Origin: a virus
Direction: 5' to 3' (one strand)
Length of the DNA stretch: 50,811 nt
IMG/VR virus record: IMGVR_UViG_3300020179_000049
Span: 1 to 50,811 of that record
Shown piece by piece: positions 45,376 through 50,811 of the stretch (position 1 is its first letter; each line of letters begins with the position of its first letter). The notes under the pieces were generated by a model. The model was not told where the DNA came from. It saw only the letters and a program-made list of their open reading frames with translations, and searched no databases. A program made the translations under genes and the position numbers.

Positions 45376-45546
45376 TATATAGAGAAAAGTCGTTTCGAAA
45401 TTATTTCTTAGAAGTCTCGGTTCATCTATCGTCACACATTACGCACTGTGTCCTAGATTCCTAATTTACAAAAGCAGCCATCGCTGTGCGACAAACCGTA
45501 CACCGAAAGGTAGGGTGGCTGGTTGTGTATTTAGTATTTTATCTCA
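45376..45546 (-). other. non-coding leader/terminator region between the 125-aa gene and pstS
   Basis: No gene. A long stem with arms CAGCCA/TGGCTG (45475-45480, 45516-45521) encloses ACC-TTTC-GGT and is followed on the minus strand by CTTTTGT, a possible terminator of the 125-aa gene. A TATATA -10-like sequence lies near 45379. No clear Pho box was found. Confidence 0.5.
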
Positions 45547-45924
45547 TCAAATCTTCGCGAGAATGGGTTTCAAAACAGTGCTTGAAACATCTAAATTTTC
45601 ACATGTAACTCGAATCATCTTTTTTATTGTTTTCTTTGGAACACATCCATCTTTAATCATGAGTCCATTATATCCAGCGTTTGCATAATTATTAATAAAG
45701 TTTTTTACATCTCCAATGTATGCTTTCATAAATTGCAACGTGTTCTCAGGTTCACTTGGCTTATATGTAAAAATATTATACTTGAATGAGCCCATTTCTT
45801 CGTTAACTGGAATATTAATAGAAGAAAATTTATAAACTGTAGTATCACATTCTATTTTATTATCGGTTGAATGTATCAATCCCCATAGTGCGCCATCAAC
45901 CTCGTTCAATTCTTTTTCGGTCAT
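45547..45924 (-). CDS. hypothetical protein
   Basis: 125 aa. MTEKELNEVDGALWGLIHST, then VYKFSSINIPVNEEMGSFKY and NGLMIKDGCVPKKTIKKMIR. No motif recognised. One-base overlap with the UXS stop. Function unknown. Confidence 0.62.
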   Translation of the reverse strand: MTEKELNEVDGALWGLIHSTDNKIECDTTVYKFSSINIPVNEEMGSFKYNIFTYKPSEPENTLQFMKAYIGDVKNFINNYANAGYNGLMIKDGCVPKKTIKKMIRVTCENLDVSSTVLKPILAKI

Positions 45925-46865
45925 TACACACTCCTAAAATATTCGATAGTTTTATCTAAACCCTCCGACAATGAAACTTTTGGTTCCCAATAAAGTTTCT
46001 CTTTAGCGTTTGTAATATCTGGCTTGCGTTGTTTTGGATCATCAATTGCTGAAGCAAGATTAATCTTATAACCTTTATTTATCTTTTTAATAATTATAGA
46101 TGCTAGTTCATCAACAGTGAATTCTCCTGGATTACCAAGATTAAATGGTCCAACTTCTTTCGAATTGGAAAATTTTATGATTCCATCAATAAGATCATCA
46201 ATGTACTGGAAACTTCGTGTTTGAGTTCCATCACCATAAATTTCTAGAGCTGCATTAGCAAGAGCAGCGACGATAAAGTTAGAGACAACTCTCCCATCGT
46301 CCTTTGCCATTCGAGGTCCGTAAGTGTTGAATATGCGGAATACACCAGTGTCGACATTATGCTTTCTCCTGTAATCAAAAAATAAAGTCTCAGCAGCACG
46401 TTTCCCTTCATCATAGCATGCGCGAGGACCAATTGGATTTACATTACCATGGTAAATCTCTGGTTGTGGATGTACCTCTGGATCACCATACACTTCTGAC
46501 GTTGATGCTTGCACAACACGTGCCTTTGTTTTGCGAGCAATTTCTAAAACATTTCGAGCACCCAATACACATGTCATCATTGTGGCAATCGGATCGCGCT
46601 GGTAATGCACAGGTGAAGCAGGACAGGCAAGATTATAAATTACATCAAGTGCACGAATCGAAAAGGCATCAACGAATTGATCACTTGTAACATCAAGTTC
46701 ATATAAACGAATATTACGATGTTTAATTACACTTTCAAGATTCTTTACTGTTCCTGTATAAAAATTATCTACACAATAAACTTTATTTTTATCGTTCTCT
46801 AATAATTTTTCTACCAAATGACTACCAACAAATCCTGCAGCACCAGTCACTAAAATATTCTTCAT
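45924..46865 (-). CDS. UDP-glucuronate decarboxylase (UDP-xylose synthase)
   Basis: 313 aa from ATG 46865 (overlaps the resolvase stop, ATGA). SDR fold: GAAGFVGSHLVEKLL for NAD, ACPASPVHYQRDPIATMMTC, STSEVYGDPEVHPQPE, catalytic YDEGK, RIFNTYGPRMAKDDGRVVSN and GDGTQTRSFQYIDDLIDGI, the signature set of UXS enzymes. Converts UDP-glucuronate to UDP-xylose. With the dehydrogenase at 30452 it would make UDP-xylose from UDP-glucose for the phage glycosyltransferases. Phage UXS genes are not common. Confidence 0.93.
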   Translation of the reverse strand: MKNILVTGAAGFVGSHLVEKLLENDKNKVYCVDNFYTGTVKNLESVIKHRNIRLYELDVTSDQFVDAFSIRALDVIYNLACPASPVHYQRDPIATMMTCVLGARNVLEIARKTKARVVQASTSEVYGDPEVHPQPEIYHGNVNPIGPRACYDEGKRAAETLFFDYRRKHNVDTGVFRIFNTYGPRMAKDDGRVVSNFIVAALANAALEIYGDGTQTRSFQYIDDLIDGIIKFSNSKEVGPFNLGNPGEFTVDELASIIIKKINKGYKINLASAIDDPKQRKPDITNAKEKLYWEPKVSLSEGLDKTIEYFRSV

Positions 46866-47437
46866 ACAGATTCCTTTTTGTTTGATTTTTCTTGCATGTA
46901 TCGAGCAATATACCAAGAATCAACTATGTCTGTGGTTGGCGATCCAAGTTTTGTGGTGGGTGATATGATCTTATGTAGATCTATAAATGTCTCAGCCAAA
47001 AATGCTTCATACATCTTTTCTTTTGTTGCATTACCCTTTCCTGTAGCAAATTTTTTAATCACGGTTGGTGCGACTGTGAAGAATCGATAGTTATTTTTGT
47101 GCAAGAGATACTTTAGTATACCGCAGTTCTCTGCTAAATTAAACACTTTTCCTTTAGAACCAAACGAATAATCTTCAATTAAAATTACAATCTCTTTCTT
47201 ATCAAAGTCTGCAAGAATGGTAAGCACCCATTCAGCAATATTTTCATATCTTTCTTGGTCGGTTAGGTATTCGTCATGCCCTTCACCAAGAATATTATGA
47301 AACTTACCTTGGACTGTTTTACGATCGTTTAGATAGTAAAAGAATGAGTTTGAGAATGTTTTGTCGCGACTAACGCAAATACATGGAGATGTTAGACTGT
47401 AATCAATGCCAACGACGATCATCTTCGTCATCTTCAT
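46862..47437 (-). CDS. RuvC-like Holliday junction resolvase
   Basis: 191 aa. RNase H-like core: VVGIDYSLTSPCICV (first Asp), IVILIEDYSFGSKGKVFNLA with the central Glu/Asp, LAENCGILKYLL, APTVIKKFATGKGNATKEKM and a final SPTTDIVDSWYIARY (last Asp). This is the phage RuvC-type family that resolves branched DNA before packaging, the role of T4 gp49. The start could be 47437 or internal ATGs at 47431/47422. It overlaps the zinc-ribbon gene by 35 nt. Confidence 0.9.
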   Translation of the reverse strand: MKMTKMIVVGIDYSLTSPCICVSRDKTFSNSFFYYLNDRKTVQGKFHNILGEGHDEYLTDQERYENIAEWVLTILADFDKKEIVILIEDYSFGSKGKVFNLAENCGILKYLLHKNNYRFFTVAPTVIKKFATGKGNATKEKMYEAFLAETFIDLHKIISPTTKLGSPTTDIVDSWYIARYMQEKSNKKESV

Positions 47438-47621
47438 TTAATTCTTCTTCACTTATATCATAATTATCATCTTCATCATTAAAGTTCAATTCTTCTTTCT
47501 CATTATCATAGTAATCACCGCAAAATGGGCAATGACTTGGCGAATAACTTACTTCATCGTCTTCAAAAGACAATGCGAACATAGATCCACAATTATCACA
47601 GGTTAATTTTAAATCAGGCAT
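47403..47621 (-). CDS. zinc-ribbon protein with acidic tail
   Basis: 72 aa from ATG 47621. LKLTCDNCGSMFALSFEDDE, then SPSHCPFCGDYYDNEKEEL: two C-x2-C pairs form a zinc ribbon. The last 30 residues are nearly all Asp/Glu/Asn (DEDDNYDISEEELNEDDEDD), ending RRWH. Common in T4-like aquatic phages. Possibly contacts basic proteins such as polymerase or histone-like host factors. Confidence 0.8.
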   Translation of the reverse strand: MPDLKLTCDNCGSMFALSFEDDEVSYSPSHCPFCGDYYDNEKEELNFNDEDDNYDISEEELNEDDEDDRRWH

Positions 47622-47962
47622 CACACACTCCTAGTGACTGCTATAATTTTTTCAATTTGTTTCTCAATTATAGATTTTCTATTTGGCCAATTAATGATTG
47701 GTTTCTCAGGGTTCTTCATTAGATTATATAGCAATGGTAAAATCAATGCTTCGAGTTCTTTAAGTTTCGCTTTGTTTTTCTCTTCCATCGCTTTAATTAG
47801 AGCAGATTGAAGTGTTTGTTCTTGAGCATCTAGTAATGAATCGATTTTATTTTGCAATACAAGAAGTTGATCATTATTTGCCGCAGGTGCTACCATGGGT
47901 TTTATGATTGGCTCTTCAGATTCAAAACTGAACCCGAAATCAAAATCGTTTTCTATACTCAT
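47621..47962 (-). CDS. conserved phage protein, unknown
   Basis: 113 aa. DFDFGFSFESEEP opening, a coiled helix (LLVLQNKIDSLLDAQEQTLQ, ALIKAMEEKNKAKLKELEAL) and a C-terminal KPIINWPNRKSIIEKQIEKI motif. The WPNRxxIIxxQIxKI pattern is widespread in aquatic T4-like phages. May be a small DNA-metabolism accessory, placed beside the resolvase. Confidence 0.75.
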   Translation of the reverse strand: MSIENDFDFGFSFESEEPIIKPMVAPAANNDQLLVLQNKIDSLLDAQEQTLQSALIKAMEEKNKAKLKELEALILPLLYNLMKNPEKPIINWPNRKSIIEKQIEKIIAVTRSV

Positions 47963-48516
47963 TTACCTTCCTCTGCTGAGAACCATTGAGTTTGTCTATT
48001 TAAAAAATTTGGCCAACCTTGTTCTTTGTCTACAAAGGATCTATCTTCAATTAAAACATGATTAGTTGGTTGTGCTGTGTATCTACCATTCTCAAGTTCG
48101 ATAAAGTAGAATTCTTTTCCTTGCTCTGGTTCTGCACTGAATGGATCGCCAACAGGGACTGCAGTAAACAGATACATTCCGCGATGTTCTTGACCATTTT
48201 GTAGTTTAACTTTGCAATTCATATTTAATAAGAAAGGATATTCAATAGTAGAAAACTGCCATCCATAGCAATCCCATGTCGCAGCTTGACTCGGAGTCCA
48301 TGTTTCAATTGCTGTATTTTTATAAGCAAGTTGATGAAGAGGAACATTACGATATACTGCACCACACTCGAGCATCACATGGCATCCCCATGCTCTTCCA
48401 GGATAAGAGGTCAATCCAAACCATACGCCACGCATCCAATCATGTTTACCAATTGCATTTGGCTGAATCCAAACATATTTGTGAGTCGGTAATGATCCTG
48501 CATGAGTGTATAACAT
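47959..48516 (-). CDS. conserved phage protein, unknown
   Basis: 185 aa, Trp-rich. KYVWIQPNAIGKHDWMRGVW, GLTSYPGRAWGCHVMLECGA, VYRNVPLHQLAY. Middle WDCYGWQFSTIEYPFLLNM and HRGMYLFTAVPVGDPFSAEP. This family recurs in T4-like aquatic phages and bacteria; the R-A-W-G-C-H-V-M-L-E-C-G core looks like an enzymatic or binding site, but no function is known to me. Coupled to the next gene by a 4-nt overlap. Confidence 0.75.
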   Translation of the reverse strand: MLYTHAGSLPTHKYVWIQPNAIGKHDWMRGVWFGLTSYPGRAWGCHVMLECGAVYRNVPLHQLAYKNTAIETWTPSQAATWDCYGWQFSTIEYPFLLNMNCKVKLQNGQEHRGMYLFTAVPVGDPFSAEPEQGKEFYFIELENGRYTAQPTNHVLIEDRSFVDKEQGWPNFLNRQTQWFSAEEGK

Positions 48517-48517
48517 A

Positions 48518-48709
48518 TTACCTCTTCAAAAATTTAATTACTGCAAGTGTATGTCGATATGCATGAGCAAGTCCATTTTCTTTCCACGATGAAATAAAAA
48601 TGAGCGGCATGTAGCGATATCTTCGCCATGTTGTGCGCAATGACTGGAATAGTCGATTCCTGTGCTGCATTGTACTCCACTCGATTGAATTGTCATTTAA
48701 ATATGCCAT
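48518..48709 (-). CDS. small basic hypothetical protein
   Basis: 63 aa: NDNSIEWSTMQHRNRLFQSL, RTTWRRYRYMPLIFISSWKE, HAYRHTLAVIKFLKR. Strongly basic with a short hydrophobic run (MPLIFISSW). Only small gene between the RNR terminator and the 185-aa gene. Coding status is likely but not sure. Confidence 0.55.
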   Translation of the reverse strand: MAYLNDNSIEWSTMQHRNRLFQSLRTTWRRYRYMPLIFISSWKENGLAHAYRHTLAVIKFLKR

Positions 48710-48730
48710 AGGTTTATATAGTTAAAATGA

Positions 48731-48754
48731 AAAGAGGGACCGAAGTCCTCTTCT
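48731..48754 (-). terminator. terminator of the RNR gene with UUCG loop
   Basis: AGAGG-AC(UUCG)GT-CCTCT stem with one bulged base, followed on the minus strand by TTTTCATTTT, 17 nt after the RNR stop. Confidence 0.8.
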
Positions 48755-48770
48755 GAATTTATTTTTTATC

Positions 48771-50657
48771 TCAAATTTCACATACACCCGCAGAACATGC
48801 AAGTTCTTTTGCTGAGGTTGTGGTATCAGTTTCTTCCATAAACTCAATCCAATTAATGTTAGCGTTTTGAAGTTCAAGAAGTTCATTATACTTCGCCTCA
48901 TCAATTTCTTCGTATGGCGCCTGACGATATGAGCCATTATCGCGTGGAAGGAAAGAAACTCCAGACAGTACTGAAATATTCTTATACACCCATGCGCCAA
49001 CCTCTAGCCACTCATCATCACCAACATATACGGTAATTGATGGTTTGTGCTCGCACCAATGATCCTGATAAAGTTTCCAAAGTTCTAACTGCTCGATCGC
49101 AGTCATATCATTGCGAGTAACCGAGTTCTTTGGTGCCTTCATGGGGAAACTAAACACCCAGTTTGATTTACTATAGAAATCTTCTTCAGCCTTATATCCC
49201 TTATCAATCATAAACTTTGCAAGAGGATCTTTCATATCTGCTCTTACACGACGAATATAGTATTGTGCATAACGTGGATGAATGCCTGATGCAGTATCAA
49301 CTAACTGAGATACAGTGCCTGATGGTTTTACACAAGTAATTGCTGCTGATACTGGAACATTAAGAATATCAGCGAATTCTTTATTCACTTCAACACAATG
49401 TGCGCGAATCGCGTCGAGTGCATCTGCAAGTTTCTGTGATGGTTTGTTTAATAATTTACTATCGCAAATACCTGTAAGCGAAACACCTAATAGTCTTTCT
49501 TCATCGCAGTTATTCTTCCACTTCTTATTGATGTAGCGGAAATCTGTAAGCGTTGATTGTAATGTGCCGATGATTGTAGCAAGACGTGCTTTGCGCTTTA
49601 ATGATTCAACGTCATCGTTTGCGCGAACAACGATCTCAGAAAGATTACAAAACTCAAATGGACGCAAAATAATTTCAGAGCAAGGATTCGTGCCGAACTC
49701 ATGATTCGGATCACGACGACCATTCTTCATTGCAACTGCCTTCGAAGCAGCGCGTGAAAAAATACCACGCTCTCCAGACTTTGACATATAGAGAGCATGC
49801 CATTCATTCATGAATGTTTCCATCTCAACTTTTTTATCATACACTGCTGATATGTTTGCCAACGCTCTTTGTCCGTTATGCGTCCACCAATCTCCCGACT
49901 TTGCGTGGCGCAAATGGTCATCGTTGAGATCGGTAAGAGAAATGAGAGCACTACGGCGAACACCACCACAAACAACAATATCTGCAATCTTACATACAAT
50001 GTCATGACACTCCAACGTTGATAGTTTCCTACCACGCGCCTTTGTAAAGATATTGAGAGTGAATTTAAAAAGATCAACTAATGGTTCTGGTCCACTCGCA
50101 CGACCACCAAAAGTTTTGAGACGTTCACCTGCTGGACGAACCTTGCTTACATCCCACTTTGGAATCTTTCCAGTGTAAAGCAGCGAAAGAATCTCACGAT
50201 ATGCTGATGCCCAACCAATCTTACTATCAGCAACAACGATTGTTGTATCTGTATCATGTAATTCTTCTGGCACTTCAGGAAGTTTATTTGTATACTTTGA
50301 CTCTACAGAAAAGCCAACGCCTGTTCCGCACATAAGCACATACATGATCTCATCAAATGCTTTGACGTTATCAATGGCGACATAGGAGCAATTATATCCA
50401 GCCACTTGATCTTTTTCCAAAGCAGGACCAGCAGTCATTAAACAACGCATTGATGGCATGATCTCAAGACCTAGAATGGCTTCGCGCAATTCTTCCCAAG
50501 GAACTTTCTTATTGTTGTTTGTCTTCTCTTGGAAGAATTTTATATAACGATCCACAGTTTCATCCCATGTCTCGCGACGACCGAGTTCATCATTAAAACG
50601 AGCGTAACGAGAGATGTGAATAAAATCTTGATAAATGCTTGGAAGTCTAGTTGTCAT
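48771..50657 (-). CDS. nrdJ: adenosylcobalamin-dependent ribonucleoside-triphosphate reductase (class II)
   Basis: 628 aa from ATG 50657 with AAGGAG 7 nt upstream. A longer frame to 50741 overlaps thyX and is rejected. Monomeric RTPR pattern: AGYNCSYVAIDNVKAFDEIM, CGTGVGFSVESKYTN, FGGRASGPEPL, VCGGVRRSALISLTDL, the radical-site GTNPCSEIILRPFEFCNL, CVKPSGTVSQLVDTASGIHP, and a C-terminal redox Cys pair (ACSAGVCEI). It makes dNTPs from NTPs with B12 and needs no oxygen. The host must supply adenosylcobalamin. It follows thyX by 14 nt. Confidence 0.95.
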   Translation of the reverse strand: MTTRLPSIYQDFIHISRYARFNDELGRRETWDETVDRYIKFFQEKTNNNKKVPWEELREAILGLEIMPSMRCLMTAGPALEKDQVAGYNCSYVAIDNVKAFDEIMYVLMCGTGVGFSVESKYTNKLPEVPEELHDTDTTIVVADSKIGWASAYREILSLLYTGKIPKWDVSKVRPAGERLKTFGGRASGPEPLVDLFKFTLNIFTKARGRKLSTLECHDIVCKIADIVVCGGVRRSALISLTDLNDDHLRHAKSGDWWTHNGQRALANISAVYDKKVEMETFMNEWHALYMSKSGERGIFSRAASKAVAMKNGRRDPNHEFGTNPCSEIILRPFEFCNLSEIVVRANDDVESLKRKARLATIIGTLQSTLTDFRYINKKWKNNCDEERLLGVSLTGICDSKLLNKPSQKLADALDAIRAHCVEVNKEFADILNVPVSAAITCVKPSGTVSQLVDTASGIHPRYAQYYIRRVRADMKDPLAKFMIDKGYKAEEDFYSKSNWVFSFPMKAPKNSVTRNDMTAIEQLELWKLYQDHWCEHKPSITVYVGDDEWLEVGAWVYKNISVLSGVSFLPRDNGSYRQAPYEEIDEAKYNELLELQNANINWIEFMEETDTTTSAKELACSAGVCEI

Positions 50658-50670
50658 CTCTTGCTCCTTA

Positions 50671-50811
50671 TTATTCTTGTGCGATGAATTGTGTAGAAAG
50701 TGGGAAAACTTCAGCGATAACCTTTGCGCATTCTTTCGCAATGTCTACATGCTCTAATTGTGTGCCATTACCGCTTCGGAGTTGTATATAGTGAATCCAT
50801 GATCTCAATGT
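50671..50811 (-). CDS. thyX: ThyX flavin-dependent thymidylate synthase (C-terminus only)
   Basis: Only the last ~46 codons are inside the window. The frame reads LRSWIHYIQLRSGNGTQLEH then VDIAKECAKVIAEVFPLSTQ FIAQE, the family's closing region (L-R-x-W-x-H-Y-x-x-L-R...Q-x-E-H). ThyX makes dTMP from dUMP using FAD and methylene-THF. The RHR substrate motif lies outside. The TAA stop at 50673-50671 lies 14 nt before RNR, so the two form a nucleotide operon. Confidence 0.85.
   Translation of the reverse strand, partial: TLRSWIHYIQLRSGNGTQLEHVDIAKECAKVIAEVFPLSTQFIAQE

Noticed and set aside
45376-45546. Pho box upstream of pstS
   Set aside because: Only one weak TGTGAC-like half-site is visible. 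No pair with the expected 11-bp period was found.
1-50811. CRISPR arrays, insertion sequences or integrase/att sites
   Set aside because: No regularly spaced repeats, transposase-like genes or terminal inverted repeats were seen. The only repeats are those listed.

Overview
The window is an AT-rich segment of a T4-like myovirus genome (Straboviridae/Kyanoviridae-type gene content). It carries the baseplate wedge and hub set (gp48, gp53, gp27-like, gp5, gp25, gp6, gp7, gp8-like), head completion protein gp4, gp54-like and gp26/gp51 tail assembly genes. It also carries the T4 replication and late-transcription trio gp32-gp59-gp33, plus PhoH, a B12-dependent ribonucleotide reductase and the end of ThyX. 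Marine and freshwater relatives that infect Pelagibacter, cyanobacteria or methylotrophs share PhoH, PstS, class II RNR, 2OG oxygenases and large tRNA arrays. The permuted tmRNA fits an alpha-/betaproteobacterial or cyanobacterial source, but the host cannot be fixed from this sequence.

Layout. 1-12587 (minus): tail baseplate block, transcribed right to left. 12607-16697 (plus): gp4, an unknown gene, gp54-like, gp26, gp51 (joined to gp26 by a likely -1 frameshift) and a proline-rich protein in the position where a tape-measure gene would be expected. 16703-27900 (minus): gp32, gp59, gp33, GMP reductase, a membrane-anchored SleB-type endolysin, a permuted two-piece tmRNA, a cluster of tiny exported or membrane proteins, PD-(D/E)XK nuclease, PhoH, HAD phosphatase and small early-type genes. 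27898-38050 (minus): glycosyltransferases, nucleotide-sugar dehydrogenase, HNH endonuclease, two 2OG/cupin oxygenases, a kinase-adenylyltransferase fusion, an ADP-ribosyltransferase-like protein and 23 tRNA genes, with unexplained structured non-coding blocks between the tRNAs. 38047-50811 (minus): small host-takeover-type genes, SufE, SWIM and HExxH proteins, an outer-membrane porin next to PstS, UDP-xylose synthase, a RuvC-like resolvase, class II RNR and ThyX.

How it works together. The phage appears to supplement translation (tRNAs, tmRNA), nucleotide supply (RNR, ThyX, GuaC), phosphate capture (PhoH, PstS, porin), Fe-S chemistry (SufE, a CDGSH-like peptide) and surface sugars (two glycosyltransferases, a UGD-like enzyme, UXS). 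Ten sigma70-type promoters were found, all with a 17-bp spacer. Four of them share a 33-bp upstream block at fixed distance, which looks like a dedicated early promoter family.

Best candidates for something undescribed: (1) the shared IDVIGRR repeats, resembling TonB boxes, in two tail proteins; (2) the structured RNAs inside the tRNA array; (3) the compact permuted tmRNA; (4) the 33-bp promoter block; (5) the pstS leader hairpin that buries the ribosome binding site beside a phage porin.
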